Under the pieces are notes generated by a model. It had not been told where the DNA came from. It saw only the letters and a program-made list of their open reading frames with translations, and searched no databases. Source: SZUA-430 sp044220975 (GTDB lineage: Bacteria; Pseudomonadota; Alphaproteobacteria; Micropepsales; Micropepsaceae). From it: a DNA stretch of 64,000 nt. Shown one piece after another: positions 42,919-51,908 of the stretch. The stretch is taken from contig JBGAPZ010000017.1 of NCBI GenBank assembly GCA_044220975.1, positions 1 to 64,000 on the forward strand, read 5' to 3'. The stretch's first letter is position 1; each line of letters begins with the position of its first letter. The position numbers and the translations under genes are program-made.

Positions 42919-43238
42919 CGCGCGTTGCGGTAGAGCGCGTAGAAGACGGGCAGCAAGAGCAGCCCCAAGACGGTCGAGAGCGCAAGCCCGCCGATCACTA
43001 TCACGACGAGCACGCCGTAGACCTGTTTCAGCCACAGGGGAACGTCAAACGGGGCGACCATCTCCAACATAGAAACCATGAACTGCATTGTGGGCTCGAC
43101 GACAATCGCGTTTGCAGCCGCAAACTGCCCGCCCACCCGATCGACACCGATCCCACGCAGAAGCGACCAGACGCCGAAGCCGCCTAGCACCGTCAAAACC
43201 ACTGCGAGAATAGCGTAGGGCCAGAACCAACGCCGCAA
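42915..43238 (-). CDS. Small membrane protein ending like an RND pump
   Basis: A 107-residue protein with a TTG start (GGGAGGGG just upstream), one N-terminal helix (about 7-27), a soluble stretch with MQFMVSMLEMVAPFDVPLWL, and a C-terminal helix VIVIGGLALSTVLGLLLLPV followed by FYALYRNAR. That last helix closely resembles the final transmembrane helix of RND efflux pumps. It may be an exapted or truncated fragment, or chance similarity. Overlaps the convergent S24 repressor by 4 bp. Confidence 0.55.
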   Translation of the reverse strand: MRRWFWPYAILAVVLTVLGGFGVWSLLRGIGVDRVGGQFAAANAIVVEPTMQFMVSMLEMVAPFDVPLWLKQVYGVLVVIVIGGLALSTVLGLLLLPVFYALYRNAR

Positions 43239-43313
43239 TGCCCCCTCCCGTCATGTCCCGGGACGGTCTTAACACAAACTTGGATGCACTGACTGCAGCG
43301 CCAGGGCCACGCG

Positions 43314-44060
43314 TTAGAGTGCGATGATACGCTCGCGAAAGGCTTTAGCGACGGCCTGAACGCGGGTCGAGACACCCATCTTCGCTTTGGCGCTGTCCAC
43401 GTGGAAGCGGACGGTACGCGCGCTAATCCCCAAAAGCTGCCCGATTTCGGCGTCCGGACGGCCTATCGCGACCTGTGTCAGACACTGGGCCTCCCGGGGG
43501 GATAGGATGTTAACCGTCGACCGCTTGCCACCGCGCAGGTCGAGCGCCCGCTCGACAGCAGCATGCGACACGACTTGAAGCAGGGCCCGCGTCAGCGGTG
43601 ACACATCCGGCTTTTCCCCGCCAAAATTCACCGCAGCAATGGGCTGGCCCGCCCGGTAAACCGGCACCACCAAGCCTTCGCCATAACGAACGACGTTGGC
43701 CATAAACTCGATCCAACGTGCGCCACGATGTGCTGGGGCGTTGCGGATCTCGGATATCAGAAACGTGTTCGGGGCTTCCAAACACTTGCGAATGACGGGG
43801 TGCTCTATTGCCACCAACTCCTGGTCAAAGGCAGAGAGGAAGTATGGCGCATCGCTGTAAAGCGAGCAGTCCACCGCGCCGCCGGCGATTCTGGACAGGT
43901 CGACGGCTAATATGTGCACGTAACCAAAGTGCGCCGCGAATTCCTTAACGCCGGGCCAGATGGCCTCTGCAGCTGCGGCGGCTCGAAGGCGCGCCAGCGC
44001 CTCGCTCAATTCGGCACAGGCATCCAATGCACCAACGCGCCCCACTGACGACAGCGTCAT
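43314..44060 (-). CDS. LuxR-type regulator with autoinducer-binding-like domain (solo)
   Basis: A 248-residue protein with an N-terminal PAS-like autoinducer-binding domain (about 20-165; IEHPVIRKCLEAPNTFLISE) and a C-terminal GerE helix-turn-helix (about 185-245; LSPREAQCLTQVAIGRPDAE, then LLGISARTVRFHVDSAKAKM). The acyl-homoserine-lactone pocket residues are only partly kept: the usual Asp-Pro is His-Pro here. No luxI-type synthase is in the window. The long region upstream may be its control region. Confidence 0.88.
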   Translation of the reverse strand: MTLSSVGRVGALDACAELSEALARLRAAAAAEAIWPGVKEFAAHFGYVHILAVDLSRIAGGAVDCSLYSDAPYFLSAFDQELVAIEHPVIRKCLEAPNTFLISEIRNAPAHRGARWIEFMANVVRYGEGLVVPVYRAGQPIAAVNFGGEKPDVSPLTRALLQVVSHAAVERALDLRGGKRSTVNILSPREAQCLTQVAIGRPDAEIGQLLGISARTVRFHVDSAKAKMGVSTRVQAVAKAFRERIIAL

Positions 44061-44742
44061 TATCCCTGCTCATCCCTGCGTTAGCCCATTCCAGACACTT
44101 ATGACGGTGCAACTCGACCAGGTCTTCTGGCTACCGCGCCAGTCGCCGACTACCAGCAAGACGCGTTCCAAGCTTCGGTCCCCTTCCTGACCGGTTAAGC
44201 GCTTAACTCTTCGAACGGCTGTGATCCGAGCCTCCGCGCTATCTACGCTGCATCGCAAAAACACGTTACGCGTTCAGAGCATGCGCATCGAAACTCTTTC
44301 CGTGCATGAGACGTCTGCATCGTAACCATCAGATCGATCAAACTCTGAAACGACCGGTAACACTGCGCGATCATTGTCCGTGCACGTCGTAAACGATTGT
44401 CGACCGATGCAAATTGCTCCGCACGCGGAAAAATTTTCATCCCCCTCTATTGCAAAGACGAAAGTAGACATACGCTTCTGGGTAGAGTAGCCGCGTGATT
44501 CTCTATCGGTTTTGTTGATTGGGCGTATGACGCGGCTACCGCCTAGGGAGGGCGGCAGTATGCGTACGGGGCCAGGGCGTCCATGTGACGTCGGCGAGCG
44601 TTGGGTCAATTGGGCAGCGGTGTTCCGAAAAAGACGGGAAGGCCTAACGACGCGGTTGTTAAACCGCGGCGAGGATTCTTCTTCGCGCCAGAAAGCGGTG
44701 ATTTAGGCCGATGGCGCGGTTCTTGCGGAGCACTGGATCGCC
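44061..44742. other. Long intergenic region
   Basis: About 680 bases between divergent genes, visibly AT-richer than the rest of the window. Contains a perfect 14 bp palindrome (44194-44207) and small hairpins (CCGCC / GGCGG near 44540; CGCGGTT / AACCGCG near 44660). Open frames exist on both strands but have no ribosome site or protein-like composition. It probably holds promoters for the LuxR gene and the exported protein. Confidence 0.45.
44194..44207. promoter_or_regulatory. Perfect 14 bp palindrome, possible operator
   Basis: GTTAAGC-GCTTAAC, 134 bases upstream of the LuxR-type regulator start and 535 bases before the exported protein gene. It is not a canonical lux box, but dyads of this size in a regulator's upstream region are often binding sites. 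Confidence 0.3.
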
Positions 44743-46386
44743 ATGGAACATCGTTCACCTCGTCCATCGGGACAAAGCAGGCTAAGCACGCTGCTGCTAG
44801 CAGGCACCGCCATTTGTGTCACCGGCTCCGCACGTGCCGAACCGATACAGGCCTATTGGCTCACACCCACCGTCCTCGCCAGCAACCTGGGTGTCGAAGC
44901 GGCGATTGCGGCTCAGCAAATCAAGAAACTGAAAACGAAAGTTCTGGCCAAGCAAGACGTCGAATTGTTCGTGGCCCCAGAACCCAATTGGAAAGATCTG
45001 ACGCCCGCCTTCGACAACTTGGACGAACCTGTCCGCTTCTCCGACAGTGATGCTCCGCAAGCTTCTGTCTCGTTCAAGCTTCGCGGCAGCTCGTATGGTC
45101 TCGAGCCGGCCGTAAATGTAGCGGTCGATCGTCTTGCCAACTCCGCCAACTTCGGGACCGGCGCCGTGGCCGCCGAAAGCGCTGGATTCGATGCGGAACT
45201 ATTCAACGGCCGCCTGTCGTTCAGCACCGATATCATCAAGACTGTCGACGAAAGCGACACGCGCGACTTCCGCGATCCGCAACTGCGCGAGCGCGATCAC
45301 GCGATGAACCTGGCCGATACCTCGCGCCGCCACCGCTTCTCGGCGAAGGTTATCGATTCCGAAAACCTGCGCTTGCTCGTCGATGGCGACTTCGGCGAAA
45401 CCTCTGAAGGATTCGCTACGTCGTTGCGCGAATTGCCCACAGGCCGCCTCGTGTTGCCGGGTTCGTGGTCGAACCTGTCGTCGAGCATCGAATTCGGCGA
45501 TACGCGCGTAAAGGTCGACTATCAGGACTACGTGACGAACCGGGAAGCACTAAAGCGCCAAGGCTTCACGCTCGCCTACGCGTCGTCGGCCCTGTCCGTG
45601 TATCGCAAAGACGGAATGGAATTTAACCTGACCCAAGGCGGTCAATGGCTGAAGCGTACGTCGTTCACGGGTATCAACGCGGACGTGATCGTCGCCGACG
45701 TCCTACCGGACGCGGTCGCCGACGCGATTGATCCGATCCGCCCGTTCTTGCCGACGATGATCAGCGGCGGGTTCGAACGCGGCGATGTGATCCGCTCTGA
45801 GCTTCTGCCAGGGCCCCGCGACCGTGTGTCGACCGCGAACGCTGCCATGAGCTGGGACACGCGCCTGGGCGAAACGACGGCAAGCGTCTGGGAGCGCCGC
45901 ATCAGCACCGACATCGTGAGCCCAGGGGGCGATGACGACAAGGTTCCGCTCGCCCGTTCGCGCGACCGCTTTGTCGATATCTCGCACAAGATCCGCCGCG
46001 GCGACTGGCAATTCGGCGCCGGCCTTTCCATGATCGAAACCGACGACACGATCGGCGGTATCCGCGAAACGCAAAGCGAAGTGGCACCCCACATCTCGGT
46101 CGCCTACGCGCCTGAGAACGGCCCGCGGATCGAACTGCGCTACGGCGCCGCCGACGCGCAGTCGCAGATCATCGACGACAACCTGGCAGCGCGCGCGAAG
46201 ACGAAGCAGCTGCAACTCAGCGTCGACATTTCGACCTTTGCGCAGGAAGAATTGAACAAGCCCGACGCCAAGTTGAAGCTCGAGTACCGGTACGACTTGA
46301 ACGGCAGCGATCGCGATCCTGTCACGGGGCGCGAGCGCGGCGGCGGACATGCCGTATTGCTGACCTTTTCGACCCCGCTGAACTGA
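44743..46386 (+). CDS. Large exported protein, possible outer-membrane beta-barrel
   Basis: A 547-residue protein with a signal peptide (about 1-32, ending GSARA). The mature chain has many short alternating strands separated by Asp/Gly/Arg-rich turns (for example LSFSTDIIKTVDESD, GDWQFGAGLSMIETDD, LKLEYRYDLNGSDRD) and ends AVLLTFSTPLN, a pattern compatible with an outer-membrane barrel. Before it (about residues 40-100) is a soluble, partly helical stretch. No family recognised. The esterase gene follows 68 bp downstream on the same strand. Confidence 0.7.
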   Translation: MEHRSPRPSGQSRLSTLLLAGTAICVTGSARAEPIQAYWLTPTVLASNLGVEAAIAAQQIKKLKTKVLAKQDVELFVAPEPNWKDLTPAFDNLDEPVRFSDSDAPQASVSFKLRGSSYGLEPAVNVAVDRLANSANFGTGAVAAESAGFDAELFNGRLSFSTDIIKTVDESDTRDFRDPQLRERDHAMNLADTSRRHRFSAKVIDSENLRLLVDGDFGETSEGFATSLRELPTGRLVLPGSWSNLSSSIEFGDTRVKVDYQDYVTNREALKRQGFTLAYASSALSVYRKDGMEFNLTQGGQWLKRTSFTGINADVIVADVLPDAVADAIDPIRPFLPTMISGGFERGDVIRSELLPGPRDRVSTANAAMSWDTRLGETTASVWERRISTDIVSPGGDDDKVPLARSRDRFVDISHKIRRGDWQFGAGLSMIETDDTIGGIRETQSEVAPHISVAYAPENGPRIELRYGAADAQSQIIDDNLAARAKTKQLQLSVDISTFAQEELNKPDAKLKLEYRYDLNGSDRDPVTGRERGGGHAVLLTFSTPLN

Positions 46387-46454
46387 CGGTTTTCCGCGCC
46401 TGTCCATTGCGCGGAGACCGCAACCCTTGACGCGCGCCACGTCAGCACGACCTT

Positions 46455-47282
46455 ATGCGAGCCATGTGTAGTGCTCGCACCATCGACGGTCTGCACCCCA
46501 CCGCGCTCGAATTCCATTCGGACGTTGGCTCGCGCCATGTCCCTTACGGACCGCTGCCGCGCCAGAAGCTCGACATTTACGTTCCAAAAACCGGGGACGT
46601 AAAGGCCACTATTCTTTACCTCTATGGCGGCGGCTGGGTCTCTGGTGCGCGATGGTACTATCGGCTGTTCGGTCGCGCGATGGCCGCACGCGGCTTCGCC
46701 GTCGTCGTGCCCGATTATCACCTTTATCCGTCTGCAACTTTCCCGAATTTCGTGGAAGACGCGGCGCTCGCGTTCAAGTGGATTCACGACCACGCTGCAG
46801 AGCTCGGCGGAAACTCGTCTCGTCTCTTCGTGATGGGACACTCGGCCGGCGCCCACATCTCGACGTTGCTCGCGCTTGATCCTGCGTATCTCGCAGTACA
46901 TGGCCTAAAGCCGTCGGCGATCAAAGGCGTTATTGGTCTTGCCGGTCCCTACACGCTCGATCCGCTGAAGTGGGCCGGCGTGAAGGACATCTTCGCGACA
47001 TCGCGCGACGTGCCGCACGCGGCAAGGCCCATCAAATTGGTGAAACCTGACGCTCCCCCGATGCTGCTACTGCATGGTGCACGCGACCGCATTGTGGGGC
47101 CGAACGCCAGTATCAATCTGGCGACCGCACTCAGCGCTTCTGGATCGAGAGCCGAAGCCAAGATCTATCCGCGCATCGGCCACTTCGAGATCTTCGCAGC
47201 ATTCCTATGGGGCTGGCGCTGGCGTGCCAGCGTGTTGAAGGATACCGAGGACTTCATCGAAGCACGCCTGGGCGGCGGCTAA
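46455..47282 (+). CDS. Alpha/beta hydrolase, BD-FAE / hormone-sensitive-lipase type esterase
   Basis: A 275-residue cytosolic esterase. The oxyanion motif is LYLYGGGWVSGARW, the nucleophile elbow VMGHSAGAHIS, and the acid/base pair is in LLLHGARDRIVGP and RIGHFEIF. All triad positions are present. ATG 46455 or 46464 could start it. It overlaps the convergent thioesterase gene by 4 bp. Substrate probably a short-chain ester or carbamate. Confidence 0.9.
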   Translation: MRAMCSARTIDGLHPTALEFHSDVGSRHVPYGPLPRQKLDIYVPKTGDVKATILYLYGGGWVSGARWYYRLFGRAMAARGFAVVVPDYHLYPSATFPNFVEDAALAFKWIHDHAAELGGNSSRLFVMGHSAGAHISTLLALDPAYLAVHGLKPSAIKGVIGLAGPYTLDPLKWAGVKDIFATSRDVPHAARPIKLVKPDAPPMLLLHGARDRIVGPNASINLATALSASGSRAEAKIYPRIGHFEIFAAFLWGWRWRASVLKDTEDFIEARLGGG

Positions 47283-47680
47283 AGTACCATCTGCGTCTGC
47301 GTCACAAGTGCGACCAGCTTTCCGTCTTCGCGCGTGATCCGTGTCTGCCAAACCTGCGTCTTGCCGCCGCGATGAACTGGCGTCGTTGTTGCACGCACAG
47401 TTGTCCCGCTTTGTGCTGCAGCCAAGAAATTCGTCTTGCTCTCGATCGTCGTCGTTCCCTTCGCACCTTCCGGCAAGTTTAGGAAAGTGGCGACCGCGCC
47501 CGCCGTATCCGCCAGCGCCATCGCCGCCCCACCGTGCAGGATAGGCATTGGTGCCGTGCAGAGATCTTCGCGGACGTTGAGTTCGGCGACGACCTCATCT
47601 TTCGACACGGAAACGAACCGTACCCCCATGAGTTTCGCGAAAGGCAGAGGATGGGCGTTCAATTGTTCGGCGGTCATCAT
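47279..47680 (-). CDS. PaaI-type hot-dog thioesterase
   Basis: A 133-residue single hot-dog domain. MPILHGGAAMALADTAGAVA is the signature helix region of PaaI-like acyl-CoA thioesterases (Gly-Gly plus Asp), and TIESKTNFLAAAQSGT the central strand. It probably hydrolyses aryl- or acyl-CoA. Convergent with the esterase; 67 bp separate it from the GST gene upstream on the same strand. Confidence 0.9.
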   Translation of the reverse strand: MMTAEQLNAHPLPFAKLMGVRFVSVSKDEVVAELNVREDLCTAPMPILHGGAAMALADTAGAVATFLNLPEGAKGTTTIESKTNFLAAAQSGTTVRATTTPVHRGGKTQVWQTRITREDGKLVALVTQTQMVL

Positions 47681-47747
47681 AACTCGTCGTCCCCGTTTTC
47701 GACAGCGTAAGGCGCAAAGCCCGGCTCGGCGATAACCTACGAGATAA

Positions 47748-48359
47748 TCAACTCTCGCGGAGCGCTCGCGCCTTCTTAGCCGCGGGCCTTTCCCAGCATC
47801 GCTTGAGCCATGCTGCCAGATGCGGCTTTCCCGTGAGATCGACGAATAGGAGCCGGTAGAGAACTGACGCGACGTTCAAATCCGCAACAGTGAATGCGTT
47901 GGGGTCGGCCAGGTATTGCCGCCGACCAAGCTCCTCGTCCAGCACATGAAGGGGCCACTCCATAGCCTCACGCGCTTCGCGCGCGACTTTCACGTCGCGC
48001 GCCTCAGGCGGCAAAAGCATGCTGTGCGTGATCCAGCGAACGACCGGCGGATCGAGCTCCGCCATCACCCAGAAGCTCCACTGCCAAGCCTTAGCCTCGC
48101 CGTGCGCGTCGCTGGGATATAGCTTCGCGTGCTTCTTGGCGAGGTAGAGATTGATCGCCATCGATTCCGACAACGTGAACCCGGCGTCGTCGATAGCGGG
48201 AATGTGTCCCGCGGGATTGACCTTCAAGTACGCGGGCGCGCGCGTCCCGCCGTCGCTGGTCGTTGTCTTGATGTGCTCGTAGGCAACGCCCAGTTCTTCA
48301 CACATCCAAAGTGTTCGAACCGCACGCGAAGCAGCGTAGCCATAGACCTTGAGCGTCAT
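47748..48359 (-). CDS. Glutathione S-transferase family protein
   Basis: A 203-residue canonical GST: thioredoxin-like domain (VYGYAASRAVRTLWMCEELG; GHIPAIDDAGFTLSESMAI with cis-Pro and the glutathione-contacting Glu-Ser) and helical C-terminal domain (LADPNAFTVADLNVASVL). The catalytic residue is likely the Ser in AASR. Its ATG overlaps the sodC stop (ATGA), so both are translated from one message, suggesting an oxidative-stress unit. ATG 48359 is preferred to a longer frame. Confidence 0.93.
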   Translation of the reverse strand: MTLKVYGYAASRAVRTLWMCEELGVAYEHIKTTTSDGGTRAPAYLKVNPAGHIPAIDDAGFTLSESMAINLYLAKKHAKLYPSDAHGEAKAWQWSFWVMAELDPPVVRWITHSMLLPPEARDVKVAREAREAMEWPLHVLDEELGRRQYLADPNAFTVADLNVASVLYRLLFVDLTGKPHLAAWLKRCWERPAAKKARALRES

Positions 48360-48976
48360 TGTGGGCTCACCACTCCGCAAGCAATGCGGGCTCCGCCGCC
48401 GCCAAGCGGCTTCGGCTGGTCGGAGTAGTTGTCGCCGCCTTCGTGGATGACGATCGCATGAGCCCGAACCTCGTTGACCGACAACCGCAGCGCATGCACC
48501 GTCTCCGTTGCCGTCCCGTCGCCAGCCACGTTGATAACGGGCAAATCACCCCGATGACCCTCATCCCCCATCGGGCCAACGTGCTTGCCCGTTGCATGCG
48601 GATCGTAGTGGCCGCCCGCCGCAAGCCCTGCCTGCATCTTCCCGTCCTTCATGGCCGGACCGCAATTTGGGTTCTCGTGCACATGGAAGCCGTGCGAACC
48701 GGGCGGTAATCCCTTGAGGTTTGCTACAATGCGCAGGCCGCCCCGTGAATCCGAGAGCGCCAGCGTCCCGATCTCAGGTCCAACGCCTTGTGCATCGATC
48801 TTGAACATCGAGACCGTCACTTGCCGCAGCCCCCCCGGACCACCGCCAACATCGACCGCCGTTGACGCCCCAACCCCGACGTTTCCAGACGTCCCACCCA
48901 CACCGACGCCGACCGACATCCCCTGGCAACCAGCGATCGCCATGGTAGCGAACGAAATCATCAAGGTCTTGCGCAT
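48356..48976 (-). CDS. sodC: Cu/Zn superoxide dismutase, lipoprotein form
   Basis: A 206-residue periplasmic superoxide dismutase. The lipobox AIAGC near residue 16 predicts a lipoprotein; a Gly/Val-rich stretch follows. Metal ligands are all present: GFHVHENPNC, GGHYDPHATGKHVGP, GHRGDLP and AIVIHEGGDNY, with the disulfide partner CGVVSPQ at the end. AGGAGG precedes ATG 48976. Divergent from a LysR-type gene that is now broken; coupled to the GST gene downstream. Confidence 0.95.
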   Translation of the reverse strand: MRKTLMISFATMAIAGCQGMSVGVGVGGTSGNVGVGASTAVDVGGGPGGLRQVTVSMFKIDAQGVGPEIGTLALSDSRGGLRIVANLKGLPPGSHGFHVHENPNCGPAMKDGKMQAGLAAGGHYDPHATGKHVGPMGDEGHRGDLPVINVAGDGTATETVHALRLSVNEVRAHAIVIHEGGDNYSDQPKPLGGGGARIACGVVSPQ

Positions 48977-49109
48977 GGGAAACCTCCTAACAACGCGGCG
49001 AAGGGTGCCGGATCGGCCTGTCTTGAGCAATGCCCACAATCGAACGACCTGCCGGGCATGTATCTTGGGGCTGGATTGCGACCCGGCAGCCCGCCTAAAC
49101 TGCACACCC

Positions 49110-49983
49110 ATGGAAATGCACCAAGTCAGATACTTCTTGGCCGTTTGCCGAACCTTGAACTTCACGAAGGCGGCCGAGGAGTGCAACGTTGCCCAGGCCT
49201 CCCTGACCCGCTATCAAAAGCTCGAAGAAGAATTCGGCGGTTTGCTGTTTCACCGTGAGCGCGCGAACACGCATTTGACCGAGCTCGGCAAAGCCATGCT
49301 GCCGCACCTGGAGCGGACCTACGATGCGGCGCAATCCGCAAAGCAACGACTTCCTACAAGAAGGGCGAAGTGGTGCACCTTCGCGTCGGCGTATCCCCGA
49401 CCGTGTCCGCGGCCACAGTCACAAATGTGTTGGCGTGCGGCGGGCGGTGCCCGCATTCGAACTGACGCTCGATGGTGGAACCGACTCGAAGCTGCTCGAA
49501 GAAGCAGTCGCGGGCGACCTCGACCTGATTGTAGTAGGCGACGACCAAGATTTGCCCGAACGCGTGCGCGCATGGACGCTACATCGCGAGCCGCTGCTTG
49601 CAGTGATGACGAAGGATCACAAACTCGCCGGCCAGAAATCGATTGCTATCGCCGACTTGGATGGCGTCGACATGATCGTGCTGACGAATTGCCCAATCGC
49701 CACTCGCCTCATGCAGATGTGCGCGGAAGCTGGGGTGACGCCGAAATTCGCCACGCGGGCCGCCAACTGTGATCAGGTCGTGTCTCTTGTCCGCGATGGC
49801 CTTGGGATCGCCACCCTGCCAGCCAGCTTGGCGGCATCGTCGGACCTCGTTGTCAAACCGGTAGAAGGCTTGAACATCGAGCGCGCGATCACGCTCGGCA
49901 CGGTCCCCGGACGCCGCTTTTCCTCTGCCAGCGACGCCTTCATCAAACTTGCGCGCGCCCGGGATTGGGGCAATACCGCGTAA
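49110..49983 (+). pseudogene. LysR-type regulator with two frameshifts
   Basis: The first 80 codons are a good LysR helix-turn-helix (MEMHQVRYFLAVCRTLNFTK, then AEECNVAQASLTRYQKLEEE). Near 49346 the frame breaks; the next frame reads YKKGEVVHLRVGVSPTVSAA as expected for the linker and first effector strand, and near 49435 it breaks again into PAFELTLDGG and the rest of the substrate-binding domain (to TAA 49983). Each break corresponds to one missing base, the second plausibly in a run of G. Either a pseudogene or sequence errors. It is divergent from sodC, which it may have regulated. Confidence 0.75.
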
Positions 49984-49984
49984 G

Positions 49985-50631
49985 CTAAGGAATTAACCCC
50001 AGCTTCCGGCCGTCCTCGTCGGCATGCTGACTCATGCCCCGCGCCTCGGCGATGTCCTTGTCGCCGCCCTTGTCGTCCCCGTTACGCTTTCGTGCGACAC
50101 CGCGGGCGTAAATCGCTTGGATATAGTTTGCCTGTCGCTTGGTGGCGTTGTCGAAGAGCGTCTGGGCCTCCGCGAAATTACCCTCTTGATAGGCAATCAG
50201 ACCGCGCATCATATAGCCTGGCGCAAATTGCGGCCTCAGCTTGATGGACTGATCCAAGTCCGCTTTCGCCTCGTTCGGTTCCCGCCGGCCCATGCGTATC
50301 AGCGCGCGCTGAAAATAGAACTCAGGCGCTTGCCGAACGGAAATCGCCTTTGTGAGATCCGCCAGAACTCGTCCAATTTGTCGAGCGCCAGGTAAGCCGC
50401 CCCGCGCGTGGCGTAGTAATCCGCCTCGTAGGGGTGCTTCACGCTGCCCGACTTGAGAATCTTGGTGCAGGCCGGAACTTGTTCGGCAGGGGTTGAGTTG
50501 TTGAGACCCATGCAAGTCCGCAGGTCCGTGGTCGTAAGCTGCCCGGGCTTCGGCTTCGCCGGCTTCGACGCCGCTATAGCGGGCGATGCCGCAAGCATCG
50601 CCGCACAGCAAGCGCCAAGAATACGCGCCAT
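49985..50631 (-). pseudogene. Exported TPR protein with one frameshift
   Basis: Starts MARILGACCAAMLAASPAIAA (signal peptide) at 50631, continues through CMGLNNSTPAEQVPACTKIL to AAYLALDKLDE, where one missing base near 50368 shifts the frame; the other frame then reads VLADLTKAIS, FYFQRALIRMGRREPNEAKA and FAPGYMMRGLIAYQEGNFAE to the stop. Joined, it is a periplasmic tetratricopeptide-repeat protein of about 215 residues. It lies 4 bases after a similar TPR gene, so the two are tandem paralogues downstream of the CsgG-like operon. Confidence 0.65.
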
Positions 50632-50635
50632 CGGA

Positions 50636-51390
50636 TTAGCCTCCAGCTTTGGCGAGCTTCGCCAGTTCGTCCTTGGCTTGCTGGGTTGCCCGGAGTCGAT
50701 TGAAAGAACGGTTTCGAGATCGGCCTTCGCCATCCGCTTTGTCGCCCTTCTTTGCGAACACCATGCCGCGATTGAAATAAGCGACCGACAGTCTGGAATC
50801 GAGCTGGATAGCTTTGTTCAGGTCGCTCAGTGCGCGCTCCTGGTCGCCCTTGGCGGCATAAGTTTAACCACGAACCGCGTAACCGGCCGCATCGCCTGGC
50901 TCAAGTTCGATAGCCTTTGTTAGATCAGCGAGGGCGCGAACGAAGTCTTTCTTGCTGACGTATACGAGCCCGCGATTGCTGTAGGCCGCCGAAGCCTTCG
51001 GGTCGAGCGAGATCGCCTTGTTGAGATCCGCCAAAGCCAAGTCAATCTTGTTCTGACCGATCAAGATGCCCGCACGCGCTTGCAACGCGCGTGAGAAATC
51101 GGGCCGCAATTTCAGCGCCGCATTGAAGTCCTCAAGCGCGTTCTTGCCGCCACCGAGGTGCAGATAGGCCGAGCCCCTATTGTAATACGCGCCCGCCCTT
51201 GCATCTGTCGAAATTTTCGCCCCGAGTATCGTCGTACAGGCACTCGCCAGCACCGGCCAGTCTGCGGTGGTCTTGCCAAAGCATTGATCCGCTGCCTTCT
51301 GCAACTCGGCCTTCGATGCCGCCTGGGCACCGACGGCGCCAGCGTCAGCGCCAGACCGGCGACTATGGCTCGTAGTGGCGCGTAGGTCTT
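50636..51390 (-). pseudogene. Exported TPR protein with several frame breaks and a stop
   Basis: The main frame encodes TPR units (AYYNRGSAYLHLGGGKNALE, ALADLNKAISLDPKASAAYS, ALADLTKAIELEPGDAAGYA). A TAA at about 50882 interrupts it within a repeat, after which the same frame resumes TYAAKGDQERALSDLNKAIQ and ends AKDELAKLAKAGG. Near 50745 a short stretch fits better in another frame (ADLETVLSID). A signal peptide (RAIVAGLALTLAPSV) is visible only in a different frame near 51330-51390. The start codon is unclear. Damaged gene or poor sequence. Confidence 0.55.
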
Positions 51391-51824
51391 CTTCTCCCAA
51401 GAAGCATAGGAGGCCGCCCTGCTTGTTGCCGTTCATCGCCGCAACGTCGTCGATGCTGTGCGTTGAGGAGCTCGTATTCGTGCTGCTCGACGCCGTTTGG
51501 ATCGCCAGGCGAGTCCTGGTCGGAGTTCTCGCGGAATTGTTGATGATGATGCAGCTGTTGTTCGCCGCGCAGATGCGCCGCCGCTACCGGTACTCCATCA
51601 CCGCTTGCCCTGCTGGTTCTGCCGCACACGACGGTCGCCTGCCGCCGCCGCTGCCGGCGCTGCCCGGATCCTCGACCTGCTTGATCGCGATCGCCAAACC
51701 CGCGCGGTTCACCGGTGTAGTTCCACGGCTCTTTCACCCCGAGAGGATCGGCGCGCGTCGGCCCTGCCGAAAGCGCAGCCACCAAGCAAACCAACGACGT
51801 CAATGCCGTTCCCAATTTCCGCAT
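51363..51824 (-). CDS. Small exported protein, frame uncertain after residue 35
   Basis: A clear signal peptide (MRKLGTALTSLVCLVAALSA, cleaving near TRA) and a mature start DPLGVKEPWNYTG. After that the frame stays open to TAG 51363 but becomes Arg/His/Gln-rich, while other frames read more protein-like in turn (NRAGLAIAIKQVEDPGS; NNSCIIINNSA; NTSSSTHSIDDVAAMNG). I infer at least two missing bases and an Asn/Ser-rich mature protein; the end coordinate is therefore provisional. It follows the repeat protein of the CsgG operon by 84 bp and may be a secreted or structural subunit. Confidence 0.4.
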   Translation of the reverse strand: MRKLGTALTSLVCLVAALSAGPTRADPLGVKEPWNYTGEPRGFGDRDQAGRGSGQRRQRRRQATVVCGRTSRASGDGVPVAAAHLRGEQQLHHHQQFRENSDQDSPGDPNGVEQHEYELLNAQHRRRCGDERQQAGRPPMLLGRRRPTRHYEP

Positions 51825-51908
51825 GGCGCTCACCTAATTTCCCGTTTGAATCTCGTTTGCATGTGCGGTCGGCGGGGCTTTCGCCCCCGCCGCCATTCCA
51901 TAGTCCGA

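Noticed and set aside
43314..44060. Complete LuxR/LuxI quorum-sensing pair.
   Set aside because: Only the LuxR-type protein is present; no LuxI-like synthase lies in the window and key pocket residues differ.
44274..44609. 111-codon minus-strand frame in the long intergenic region.
   Set aside because: Low-quality composition and no conserved motif; it spans likely promoter hairpins.
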